From Gracilariopsis chorda (Eukaryota > Rhodophyta > Florideophyceae > Gracilariales > Gracilariaceae), in assembly GCA_003194525.1 (NCBI GenBank), contig NBIV01000004.1:372001-436000 (forward strand): a stretch of 64,000 nt of DNA, given 5' to 3'. Of this stretch, positions 1-9,676 are shown piece by piece (position 1 is the stretch's first letter; each line of letters starts with the position of its first letter). Below the pieces are notes generated by a model. The model worked only from the letters and a program-made list of their open reading frames with translations. It did not search any database and was not told where the DNA came from. Both the position numbers and the translations under genes were made by a program.

Positions 1-813
1 ACAGAACTTGTTGAGAACCATTCCAAGTGCAATAGGAAATAGGACAACTTGAATGGTTGACCATGCTATTCCAACAGCATTCACAGGGATGACAGCACCG
101 ATGAGCAGTTTGCTTATTAAGGGTGTCATCACAATAGCGCCGAGGGTGGTACTTGTGGTCATCATAACGGAAAGGGCGACATTTCCATTAGCAATGTAGG
201 TGCATAGGTTCGATGCTTGACCCCCGTTCACGGCGCCCACAAGTATAAGTCCAGCAGCAAGACTGGGAGGCAGATTGAATAATTTTGTGAGCAAGAAAGC
301 GAGGAGTGGCATCACAATATAGCATCCAAGGAAACCGATAGTCACTGCCCCAAAGCGGCGCAAAACTCGTTTGAAGTCTTCTATGGAAAGAGTTATTCCC
401 ATACTGAGCATTAGAATGCCCAAGCTGAATGTGAAGTAAGGAGTTGTCAACCAGGTATATAGAGCTGGTCGCTTCAAAGCAGAGATCGCACAAATGATTG
501 TCCATAAGGGAAAGAGATTTGTTATGACTGTGGAGGTCTTCACATAAGCTTGCCACACACGATCAAGGACAGTGGTGTCGGCTGTTTCCGTAATCGAAGG
601 GGTTTCTTCAGATGCGATAGCTGTTGTGACCGAACGGCGTGATTGGTGTGTTGGTGATGATGCCGGGTACACTGGGGCCGGACGTCGCCGAAACGCTGGC
701 CGAGGGAGGGAACGGGTTTTCGGGAGTGGGTTTGTTCTCAGAAATGATAACGCACTTGAAGACCGAAGAGATGGGGCCGCCAAAGACGAGACGAACGCAG
801 ATGACGCAGACAT
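1..813 (-). CDS. BASS-family sodium/metabolite symporter, plastid-targeted (C-terminus off the left edge)
   Basis: 271 codons are visible, open from an ATG at 813 to the window edge. The first ~75 residues are Ser/Arg-rich with no acidic residues at the very start, as expected of a plastid transit peptide. The rest is a run of hydrophobic helices with family signatures: LGILMLSMGITLSIEDFKRV, a NGGQASNLCTYIANGNVALS block that matches the Na+/substrate site of the bile acid:Na+ symporter (SLC10/BASS) fold, and SVMMTTSTTLGAIVMTPL. Plant BASS proteins carry pyruvate and other organic anions across the plastid inner envelope; the substrate here cannot be told from the sequence. The protein is truncated in the last predicted helices by the window end, not by a stop. 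It is divergent from AP-3 sigma on the right. No intron is needed. Confidence 0.85.
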   Translation of the reverse strand, partial: MSASSAFVSSLAAPSLRSSSALSFLRTNPLPKTRSLPRPAFRRRPAPVYPASSPTHQSRRSVTTAIASEETPSITETADTTVLDRVWQAYVKTSTVITNLFPLWTIICAISALKRPALYTWLTTPYFTFSLGILMLSMGITLSIEDFKRVLRRFGAVTIGFLGCYIVMPLLAFLLTKLFNLPPSLAAGLILVGAVNGGQASNLCTYIANGNVALSVMMTTSTTLGAIVMTPLISKLLIGAVIPVNAVGIAWSTIQVVLFPIALGMVLNKFC

Positions 814-1689
814 TGCCTCGGATTATTCAAGGAGTGGGAAGAATAAGTCGATCTGCTGAGATACTTTTTGAACGCATGCGCAACCGTTATTGAACTGGTA
901 TGCAAGCTCGGAAATGTGGAGTTTTACAAGAACTGCGCCTTGACTATTTTTGCAACAAATACAAACAAAGCTGCGAGGGGATCGCTTGATGCAATACGCC
1001 CGATCTCTTGTGGATAGTAAAGGGTTACCGTTTACGTTTGTAGTGAAAGATGGCGAGAGTGCGTCGTCAGTTCTCGGAAAGGGAGCGAGCAACAGTTGCA
1101 AATAGTATCCTTAAGGCAGCCAATCGCAACAGCCGTGGTGCTCCCTCGGCAGCAGCTGACATTAACGACCACAGCTCAGCCCTTTGGCGATGTGACATGG
1201 CAGGTAGCGGACTATGGGATCACGCAAGCGCAAAATGTTTTAGCATCGCTTGTGATCCAAGAATGCACAAATCGGGTATTGCATGAAAGGGCAAATTGAA
1301 GAATGGTGAACAGTAGCCTTACAGTTGCGAGGGTTTTGTATTTATATTTGGTTTGTTTGATGAGATCGGTCAATCGTCTTGCGACGCCTGTCCACCGGTA
1401 CAAGGGTACACGGAAGTAGAATGTCGCACTCTGTTGTGAAGCAGTCTATTCCATATGCATTGCATCTTTGCCTCCAAATAGCTTGACGCGAAGGTGAAGC
1501 ATATAACAACGCTGGACCCGCGCTACACGGACTTGCATCACTCACAATCGAAACCTGGCGACTTTGAAGTCTGCCTGCTCCAGCAAACGCTAGGTCGTAT
1601 GGTACCGCCGTAACGAACAACTTGTTCGAATTCTCTCTTGAACAAAGCTCGTTATACCGTTCTTAAGGAGCTGCATCTCGTGTACAATC
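814..1689. other. Intergenic region between divergent BASS and AP-3 sigma genes
   Basis: Small open frames occur on both strands, but none has recognisable domains or a sensible start. The stretch must hold the promoters of both flanking genes, which point away from each other. I see no clear TATA box or RNA gene. Confidence 0.5.
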
Positions 1690-2199
1690 ATGATAAAGTC
1701 CATCGTTGTTCTCAACAATCACGGACAGCCGCGTCTGACAAAGTTTTATGAGTATGTTCCGGAAGACCGTCAGCAGCAGGTCGTTACAGACGTATTTTCC
1801 ATGGTGTCAAAACGCAGCGACGCTCTTTGCAATTTTGTCGATGGAGCAAGTATCTTTGGACCTGGCGTTCGAGTGATCTATCGTCACTACGCCACGTTGT
1901 TTTTCGTTTTTGTCGTCGATGAAGCCGAAAGCGAACTTGGTATTCTCGATCTCATCCAGGTGTTTGTTGAGACGCTTGACCGCTGCTTCGAGAATGTTTG
2001 CGAGCTCGATCTTATTTTCTATATGAACAAGATCCACTATGTACTGGATGAGATTGTTGTCGGTGGTCTTGTGCTTGAGACGAACATGGCTGACATTCTG
2101 GCTGCACTTCAAGAAGCAAAGCGCAGCGAATCTCAGGCATCTTCGACATCCTTGGTATCCCCTGCAAGGTCGTTTAGTCTTGCAAGGAGCTATCGATAG
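1690..2199 (+). CDS. AP3S: AP-3 complex sigma subunit
   Basis: The 169-residue protein matches sigma3-adaptin along its length. It has the N-terminal longin-type small chain (MIKSIVVLNNHGQPRL), then RHYATLFFVFVVDEAESELG, then the hallmark LIQVFVETLDRCFENVCELD, and GGLVLETNMADIL near residue 135. The C-terminal ~25 residues are Ser/Ala/Arg-rich and variable, as usual for this subunit. Sigma3 is the small core subunit of the AP-3 adaptor, which sorts cargo from Golgi/endosomes to vacuole- or lysosome-like compartments. Length is normal for the family (~165-190 residues). The ATG at 1690 gives the canonical MIK start. It is convergent with the next gene, with 180 bp between the stops. Confidence 0.95.
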   Translation: MIKSIVVLNNHGQPRLTKFYEYVPEDRQQQVVTDVFSMVSKRSDALCNFVDGASIFGPGVRVIYRHYATLFFVFVVDEAESELGILDLIQVFVETLDRCFENVCELDLIFYMNKIHYVLDEIVVGGLVLETNMADILAALQEAKRSESQASSTSLVSPARSFSLARSYR

Positions 2200-2379
2200 A
2201 ACATGTGAAACCGTACTAAACCAGAACGCTAGTATTTCCCCTTACGTTTGTCTGACACAAAGGGCGGACATAACATACGGGCACTGGCACAGACGTGGTT
2301 TTTGTCATGCGCTGCGTGTTTTCGAAGGCTGAAGGTGAAGCTACATGTACTATGGCTTTTCCTTTAAACATAACATTCT

Positions 2380-5300
2380 TTAAACTGCATTCACATCATT
2401 CAAACGTGCTGCTAGAGATTCCACGCTGGCTAGAACTGATACCGTTTGAGCTTCCGGCCTGGGACCGCCACACGACTTTCGCTGCGCTTCCCGTATTTCT
2501 AGGACTGCAGATTCTAAGTTGCCCATAAACGACAAAGACATGCCATTTTCCTCAAACACCTCGCTTAAGCTTTTGCAGTGTACAGACTTGGCTATATTGA
2601 TTAAGATTGACGTAATCTCGATATATACGCAACTAAGTTGAGAACGAACTTGTTCAGTCTCGGACTCCTCGACTTCGAGCTTTTTTGCAAGTCGCTTCAT
2701 CTCGTTCAGCCACCCTTGGTGATTACCAAGCGCTTGCACCCATTGTTTGTGCAATATGCGAGCTTCCTTTTGCTTCATGGATGCTTCCACACATTCGAGT
2801 ACTGCTTTGTGAGTCATTGTACTCAAGCGATTCTCTTCTAGTACATCCAAAAGGTGTTCAGACACTCGAGACGCAGACAAAGTATCCCATGCTTTCCTTT
2901 CAGATGATGCGAAGAGGCAGCGTAGTGCACGCAAGATGCTCAAGCGACTAGACGCCGTAAGACCGTTTGCAGAGTCTCTGTGAACGATTTCACAAAGAGC
3001 ATCCACTTTGGACAGTAGCACATGTTGCACATGCCTCACATCGATTCTTCCTACCGTACGACGGATAGCAATGTTCTTCGATTCTGAAGCAATGAGAACG
3101 GCACCAAGTAAGTCTGCAAAGAGGGACAGTATGCGGGTCAAGGGGTTGTTACGTTCATGACAGGACAGAGGCCTTTCATCGTCTTCCTCGCTTCCACTGA
3201 TTATAGCCAAGGCCTGGTCTATCGCTGTGCGCATAGAGTCCGGGTACGAGTACAATGTCAGTGAATCGAGGCCAGTGTTTAACCTCTTGATTAGTTTTCC
3301 ATTGAAAGAGCAGTTGTTCTTTCCAAACTTTGGTATGGTAGCAGCTCTGATGCTCAATTCTTTAAGACACCACAATGAATTGCTTTGTCTTTGAAGAGAT
3401 GTCATATGCGAATGCTGGCCTGGAAAGTCCGTGCATGATTCTACAAAGATTTCAATCAAAGCGTCCAACACCTTTTCCTTCACCAATAGTAGGATACCGT
3501 TCGTGTTTGGTGCCCCATACCTTAGATCATTCTGAGTCGATTCAGACAACGCATCTGCCGCGCAAAGTTTGGCAATGAAAGAGGACGCTTCGGGAATGCT
3601 GACGTGTTTACGGACAATGGAATGAAGAAGCCCTGGTTTGTTGGATATGTACACAGTCAAATCAGACGAATGGTCCACCATGAAGCTGTTGAATAGTCTG
3701 AAGATTCCTGCAGATGTATCAGTCCAGGATCGTAACGCAGATTTTGCTCTTGGTGCATCCTTCTCAAAGAAATCAAGGAGGGCACTGCGCATCTTCGTGT
3801 TGTTAAGGAAGGCCCTCTTCACATGCCCCGCACCTGAAGCGAACACGTGAAGCACAATTGCTCGGTAGATTCGTGATATCATGCGGTAACTCTTTAGCTC
3901 TTCTGAGCGAATACCTGTAGAGTCTTCCTCCTCATATGTCCTTAGCTCTTCTGTTATCCACCTAATAGACGACTCCATCGTGGTACCTGTTGCGAAGTAC
4001 TTGTAGAGATGATGTAAAGTGTCTTCAGCTGGTCGCGAGTACACGTGCATCATGCAATTCAAGACTTCATCGAGAGCTTTCTTCCGATGTACGACATCCT
4101 GGATTATATTCCCGAGACGTTCATCTGTTACTTCCACTGAAAATGTCAAGGGCTCTACCGACGAAGCGTTTGATGCAGAAGAAGGAATGGAGGAAGTATC
4201 TGATGATGATGGAGCTCGATGCAAGTGTTTTGATTTTCCATACCCTTTGAAGGCTCGGCTAATCTTCGACAATTTTGTCCGCTTCTCCTTCAGTGCTGGC
4301 TTCTGAACATCTGAGGATGAAACAGATGGTCCTGCATCTGTTTCTAAAACCGTGTTTTTAGCGAGTGTTGGCGTAGCCTGGAACCAGGGGTTTTCTCCAC
4401 TCCCATAGCTTCCTTCTGACCTCTTCTTTCGATCGAATATGTACAACGTTCTTTTGTGTTCCTTTGGTCTCTGCTTCCTACCCTTCGTTTTTTGTTCTGT
4501 GGGGGGACCATCGGCAGTTGACTGGTGGGGCTTAGTGGAAGTCAAAGGAACAGTTGAATCCCTGGATCGATTCTGGTGGCATCCAGCAACTTCTGTTGTG
4601 GAGCGCATAGACGGTTCATGTGTACCTTCATTGTGAAGGAAATGTGTGTGTGTAGTTGAAAGAGGTGTTCGATGGTCAGTATCAAGCTCTCTACATGAAT
4701 TAAGACGCTTTGGAGACAGCGATTTGGTTGGTGTCGGTTCTCGCGAAACTGCAATACATTCTTCATCTGAAAGGGGGTCGAAGCCCTTATCTGTTTCATT
4801 GAGTTCATTAGCGTTGATGGGAATCGGAGTCCGCCTGGAAATTGGGGTAACAATACTCTGGATAGAAGCTGGAGGTATGCTGTCGATATCCCGGATGCCA
4901 CTTGACAACTTCCGCGCTGACAAACCGGTGCTTTGAGAGATGCCTTTTTCTTGGGATCTGATGTTGATAAGTTCGCACCCAGCATTCGTATGTTCTGCGC
5001 TGTGGTCGAAGTCACCAGCACCTAAAGAGAGTTTCTTATTTATCGACGCCTGTCTCTTCCCAACAAGGTTTTGTTCACTGAAGGTAGGGACCGGCATTTG
5101 CTGAGAACCAATCGAATTCCTTTTCTCGGACTCCGGCTGGATTGGATTTGTCTCGTCATAATGCGATGAAACTCTCGAAGTTTCTGAGAATGATATGGTC
5201 GGATTGGTGAGCTGTTCTATACTTCCCATGTGCTCCGCACCGAGGACATCGTCATCGTCGAATGAGATAAAGACCTTATTGGTGATCGGAATGGGCTTGA

Positions 5301-5505
5301 GAATCTTCGGAGAGTGTACAGCGGCTACAAATCCAAAAGGCTTAACAAAATGATTTCCTCTTGCCATACTGAGAATGGGCTTTGCGGTTTCGTGCTTCTG
5401 TGCCTCTGGAACGACTCCAAAGTTCAGTCCTGAGTCAAGTTTGATACCTGCAGGCCTTCTCCGTTCTTGAATCTTTCGTTCGGTTGTAGCGCCTTCGTCA
5501 TCCAT
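2380..5505 (-). CDS. SAPS-domain protein, probable PP6/Sit4 phosphatase regulatory subunit
   Basis: One uninterrupted frame of 1041 residues from the ATG at 5505; an upstream TTG-initiated extension is not needed. The N-terminal ~450 residues are low-complexity, polar and Ser/Thr/Pro-rich. A helical-repeat domain of ~450 residues follows and resembles the SAPS family. It has an LDEVLNC helix, a block ending in FARSWT-like spacing (ALRSWTDTSAGIFRLFNSF), then SIVRKHVSIPEASSFIAKLC where family members have an IIKHIGTSAIMDLLL-type motif, and LVKEKVLDALIEIF. SAPS proteins are scaffolds that direct PP6/Sit4 phosphatase. The similarity is one of pattern rather than high identity, so another HEAT/ARM-type protein such as a WAPL-like factor is possible. 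The C-terminus contains a short coiled coil (EMKRLAKKLEVEESETEQV). Confidence 0.6.
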   Translation of the reverse strand: MDDEGATTERKIQERRRPAGIKLDSGLNFGVVPEAQKHETAKPILSMARGNHFVKPFGFVAAVHSPKILKPIPITNKVFISFDDDDVLGAEHMGSIEQLTNPTISFSETSRVSSHYDETNPIQPESEKRNSIGSQQMPVPTFSEQNLVGKRQASINKKLSLGAGDFDHSAEHTNAGCELINIRSQEKGISQSTGLSARKLSSGIRDIDSIPPASIQSIVTPISRRTPIPINANELNETDKGFDPLSDEECIAVSREPTPTKSLSPKRLNSCRELDTDHRTPLSTTHTHFLHNEGTHEPSMRSTTEVAGCHQNRSRDSTVPLTSTKPHQSTADGPPTEQKTKGRKQRPKEHKRTLYIFDRKKRSEGSYGSGENPWFQATPTLAKNTVLETDAGPSVSSSDVQKPALKEKRTKLSKISRAFKGYGKSKHLHRAPSSSDTSSIPSSASNASSVEPLTFSVEVTDERLGNIIQDVVHRKKALDEVLNCMMHVYSRPAEDTLHHLYKYFATGTTMESSIRWITEELRTYEEEDSTGIRSEELKSYRMISRIYRAIVLHVFASGAGHVKRAFLNNTKMRSALLDFFEKDAPRAKSALRSWTDTSAGIFRLFNSFMVDHSSDLTVYISNKPGLLHSIVRKHVSIPEASSFIAKLCAADALSESTQNDLRYGAPNTNGILLLVKEKVLDALIEIFVESCTDFPGQHSHMTSLQRQSNSLWCLKELSIRAATIPKFGKNNCSFNGKLIKRLNTGLDSLTLYSYPDSMRTAIDQALAIISGSEEDDERPLSCHERNNPLTRILSLFADLLGAVLIASESKNIAIRRTVGRIDVRHVQHVLLSKVDALCEIVHRDSANGLTASSRLSILRALRCLFASSERKAWDTLSASRVSEHLLDVLEENRLSTMTHKAVLECVEASMKQKEARILHKQWVQALGNHQGWLNEMKRLAKKLEVEESETEQVRSQLSCVYIEITSILINIAKSVHCKSLSEVFEENGMSLSFMGNLESAVLEIREAQRKSCGGPRPEAQTVSVLASVESLAARLNDVNAV

Positions 5506-6660
5506 AATCAGGACTGAACGAAACAATACGTATCCTATTCAGACCTGTTGTGGTTCGGTGCTATTCTGCAGTTCGAAGCACGAAAATTTTGTGCTTGATG
5601 GTAACCCGCTGCTAGTGATCCCTCGTTGTGAGTAACTCGCAGTTTGTGCCAATGTAGTAAAATCGGGCAAGGATACTAGATTTGGAAGTTCAAATGCGCA
5701 GCAGCAAAGTGCGACAAAACCCACGCTCTTTCTTGGCGGTCGTGTAAGCTGAAGCAAAGCGAAGAGATATAAGAGAATTTAAGTCTGTTCTAGGAACTTT
5801 CTTCACAAAGCTGAATGTAATATAGAATTGTGGAGAACAACGTCAACGGTCGTTACGCTTTGTTTGTCACAGAATCAGAATATGTTGCCATGAAGAGTGA
5901 CATAGATGCGCGGATAGCTGGCACACTCAAAACAGATGCCTTGTATGCCACGAAAGCGTAACGTTTAACGCCCGTTCTATGGCCAGCTCAAACCACCAAA
6001 ACTAGTATGATATACCACGAAACCTTGAGCACATGCCTTATTTCCTCTGTCGTGGTGTGACGCATTCGCTTCTGATGTGAATCAGAAAAAGAGCCCAATG
6101 GGGCATCGATTGGGTCTGGATGGGGAAACTGAGCTTTCGTGAATTGGAGCCTGGGTCTCAAGAGTAAGTACCGTATTCTCAGAATTGGAGTCATGGGCTG
6201 ATAAACGAGCTCATGAAGCTCATAAAACGAACAGCTAATTCCAAGGGAAGCACAATGCAGCTCTCCACAATATCGAGAGAACTTGTTCACACCTGGTTTC
6301 CGACGATTGAGCGCGAACAATCATAACCACGACATTAAGACTTGAAAACATACAAGAAAGGTCTCGACAAGACAGACAAAAACATGGCATTGATCATATA
6401 TGCATCGTCGTACAAGAACATTCAAGTGTGGGCCTTTCCTGATACTGATCAGATTAACCAGGCAACGTGACAAACGGCTCACACGAATGACTGGAAAGGA
6501 TCTCCGCAGCTCCAAAAATGGAAATCATATAACCAAAACCCAGTTCTTTGGCAGTTCAACTTGTAACCCTTACGAGAGCAATACTGGCAATTGTTGGTCA
6601 TGACTTCCCACACCTAAGGAGAACCGCTCAGCCTCACAACTTATCTGAAGTTAACTCTCT
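5506..6660. other. Intergenic, no supported gene
   Basis: This lies between the 5' end of the SAPS gene and the stop of Nse3. The open frames here (about 65-110 residues) are unstructured and lack family signatures. The right part is probably the 3' flank of the Nse3 gene, and the left part the SAPS promoter. Confidence 0.5.
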
Positions 6661-7557
6661 CTATTGTGGTTCCTCAGGAGGCCCATCTGGACCCCAGGCG
6701 GCATCAAGACGAGCTTTGATTTCATTTCTTCCCGTCTCGTCTAGTAGGCCATGTCCACTTGGACCGTCTTTATACACAGCATGAATGAACTCGAGCAAGT
6801 CTTCATCTGAAAATTCGGCACGCAGTCGCGGACCCAGTAAGTAGTAAGTTATGTTGTCCTCTTTTTCTCGTTCCAAGTACCACATGTCTATAAACTTGTT
6901 CTCCAATAATTCTTTCACGTTCCCACCGTTGAGTTGTTTGTGTCCTTGCTTTTCCCGAACGTAAACACCTAGTCGGGCAAGAGTATGACGCAATGTATCT
7001 TCTTCGATTCTACACCCAGGTTGTAGTGCAATTAGAGCTGCGACAAGGGTAAGAAATCCTATTTCACATAGTAACTCAGGAGTCTCATGACGATGTGCGT
7101 TCGGTAACGTTGTGGTGAGAACATAACCTTTTGCTCCATATCCTAAACTATTTCCTTGAGATGCAGAGGTTCCGATGGTTGAGCGGGAATGGCCGCCGAT
7201 TTTACGCTTGGTTAACTTCTGAATCTCCTTTATCTCCACACCGAGGTTTGTTCTAAAGAAGTGACGGGCTTTTTCAAGGGCTCCATTGAATACTCGAGGC
7301 GTTGAGCGTATGTTGGGAATGTTTTTGAATACGAACGAATTCAACTCTGTGCGCTTGACTGGCCTTTTTCGAAAGTGACGAAAATGCAGGAATCTCAGTA
7401 TTCGTTTAACGAGCTCATCTTGTTGCGCTTCCGACAAAGCTGCAAATCCGCTTTCTGCCTGCGACGCGCGGTCGAAGTCTGCCATTTCTTCATCGTTCAT
7501 AACATTCTGACTCTGAGAAGTGCGGTTCGACTGCGTTCTCGAACCCCTGCGGCCCAT
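6661..7557 (-). CDS. NSE3: Nse3/MAGE-domain subunit of the SMC5-SMC6 complex
   Basis: 298 residues from the internal ATG at 7557 (MGRRGSRTQSNRTS); a longer frame reaches 7587 but adds only ten residues. After a polar N-terminus of ~45 residues comes a MAGE homology domain with its two winged helices. It begins near LVKRILRFLHFRHFRKRP, continues through VFNGALEKARHFFRTNLGVEI and YVLTTTLP, then GFLTLVAALIALQPGCRIEE (the conserved second winged helix) and YYLLGPRLRAEF. A single MAGE gene of about 300 residues in a non-animal is the Nse3 type. It binds Nse1 and Nse4 in the SMC5/6 complex for chromosome maintenance and repair in the nucleus. Confidence 0.88.
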   Translation of the reverse strand: MGRRGSRTQSNRTSQSQNVMNDEEMADFDRASQAESGFAALSEAQQDELVKRILRFLHFRHFRKRPVKRTELNSFVFKNIPNIRSTPRVFNGALEKARHFFRTNLGVEIKEIQKLTKRKIGGHSRSTIGTSASQGNSLGYGAKGYVLTTTLPNAHRHETPELLCEIGFLTLVAALIALQPGCRIEEDTLRHTLARLGVYVREKQGHKQLNGGNVKELLENKFIDMWYLEREKEDNITYYLLGPRLRAEFSDEDLLEFIHAVYKDGPSGHGLLDETGRNEIKARLDAAWGPDGPPEEPQ

Positions 7558-9118
7558 TGTTCTGTCACAGAACTTCTGTGGTAGCAATATGGACTTAATG
7601 AAAGCCTGCTCGCTAGGGAGATGTGACCTTTTCTCAAGGTGAACGTGCCTATGTCAAAGATTGCTTGGCCTAGGCACCCTGGTACCGACGGTACCCTTTG
7701 AAGCGTTTTGATCTCAACGCTGATGAGGATGCGAGCCCGAACGTTGTCCGCCGCTGGGCAACTTGCCGCCAAAATATGTGTTTCGCTCCATGCAGAACGA
7801 ACAGCGCTAAATCCTGCGTCAACATAATCGCTAATGCTTTTCCAGACACAGTACCCGGGTACTACCCTTCATGCAAGATCTGGATACCTTGTCATATCCA
7901 TTGCATCGCCCAGACAAGTTCATTCAGCAGGCTGTTGCCTTGCCGTGTTTAAAAAGCCTCAGGATAAAGGGTTATGGGTTAGCGGCTACCACGTTTTTTG
8001 GTATCCTTACAGACTTCTTAGTTGCCAAGAACAAGACATGTGCCACGCGTTAAGCAACACAATTAACCAACATAAGCATAACAGACCATGTCGAGGATTC
8101 GATACACATGATGCCTCGAAACAAGCCAAAGGTAGTCTACCAAAGGTAACTATTCATTCGTTCAGGACGTCACCAAGAGGCAGGACGAGTACGGTCAAAC
8201 TTTATCGCTGCTCGATATAGGGAGGCGCGGCGCGATATTCGAGCTCACTTGCTTCCGATCATCACATCTGAAGCTCTCCAGCAGAATTGATTCTTCAACA
8301 GAGTTCTTGATCTGCAAGAATCTACTTCTTCCAAATGGCGTTGCGGTTGGCGACAGGTCCTTTGAGGCGATCTATATCAGGAACGGCCGTCAGAACTGAA
8401 GCGAGCAAGCTTCCCTTTGAGAAACCTGTATGTTACGAAAGTCTTTCCAAATCAACAACCAAATCGGAAAGGCATCCACTTGCCAAGTGTGATTTGTTTT
8501 GATGTGCAATTGTACCATTATAGCTTGTGATTTGACTTGTGTTCTGACAACTGCCATACCGTTCACTAGATTTTTGAAAGCGAATTGCTCAACAAAGCGG
8601 TTGCAGAAAGAGAAAGCTGCAGGAGGTAAGCAACTACTACAGTCAAAGCGTGGAGTGTATACAACGATTGAATCTAACGGATGTCTTCCGTGAAATCGCA
8701 CTACCTGCACGTGGCACATGTTAATTCATCTGTTGCAGGCTTGAGTTTTATGGAAACGTCGCGGTGGTAATCGTTGGCATCAGCGCTCTTGCAAGATTCG
8801 GGTATTACGTCATTTATGGTAAGGAGGGTGGTGCAAAGGCTCTACCCCCTCGCAGAGGAGACTGATAGCATATTCATATGAACAGATACCACTGCAAGTG
8901 ATGCTATAGGTTCGGAATCGACGAATACTAGGGGCAGACGTTCGCCATGTGACTCGGGGTTTAGAACGATCATATGACAAATATCCATATTTGCGCTCAC
9001 CCAATTTGCTCCGCTGCTGACGCAACCAGACCTACATTTTACCACTTGCTTGTGCTGATCTAGTGATTAAACTTGAACTTGATAATCTGTGGGGATCCAT
9101 GAAGAACACATATGTAAA
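7558..9118. other. Intergenic, no supported gene
   Basis: Several overlapping frames of 60-128 codons exist on both strands, but none has domain signatures, a compelling start or one-sided coding character. The part next to 7557 should contain the Nse3 promoter. I see no tRNA or rRNA. Confidence 0.5.
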
Positions 9119-9676
9119 TCATATACGACAATACCGATCCTTGTTAGCATCTGCAAAAGCTCCCATAGACGGAAGTACACCAGGAGTAAATGTAGGCTGT
9201 CGTACCTCATCGAGAAGAGCATCGGTTGGTTCGACATCATGCTTGGCGAAGATCGCTGCCAAAGCGTCTTTGTCCTGTGCCAGGAGTGTGTCCGACGGCT
9301 GTGTAATCCATTAGTGTCACGCAAGAAGAACGATTGCGACGGTCTAAACGTTAGAATTCTAGAACGAAACGAATGGCGCGTATAGTAGATCTCTGTAATG
9401 GCTGCAGACGTGTACAAGGGCACGTCTAATGATAAACCAGCGTTAATGGTATCATTAACTCACCTGCGTCTGCGCCTTTAACTTCTTGGCGAGCTCGTGA
9501 AGGATCTCCGCGTCCCTCTTATTAAAGTACTGGGTTTCGGCAGCGTGTTCTCGGTCCTTCCACGCTCGACCCATACTTCCGGAAGCGATATCGCTGCTGC
9601 TCATGCGGATAGCGGTCGCGCGACTCAGAGATCGTGCCGGGGCACTCAAGCGCTGGATAGCTCGTAGAGATTGCAT
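9119..9676 (-). CDS. IF1: Mitochondrial F1-ATPase inhibitor IF1, two exons
   Basis: Exon 1 runs 9676-9464 and starts MQSLRAIQRLSAPARSLSRA, an Arg/Ser/Leu-rich mitochondrial presequence. It is followed by the IF1 inhibitory core GRAWKDREHAAETQYFNKRD and a helical tail. The core inserts in the catalytic interface of F1 and stops ATP hydrolysis when the proton gradient fails. The frame would stop at 9455, but it reaches a consensus donor first (CAG|GTGAGT at 9463). A branch-like CTAAT and CAG acceptor 165 bp downstream give a phase-0 exon 2 (9298-9119). That exon encodes a helix-like ALAAIFAKHDVEPTDALLDE tail and makes ~130 residues. An alternative acceptor at 9275/9274 is possible. Without splicing the protein has 73 residues. 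Confidence 0.75.

Noticed and set aside
5503-5526. Longer N-terminus of the SAPS protein
   Set aside because: Begins at TTG; the ATG at 5505 is seven codons downstream and is the sensible eukaryotic start.
7698-8220. Plus-strand frames of 84-128 codons
   Set aside because: No signatures, overlapping in two frames, no conserved features.
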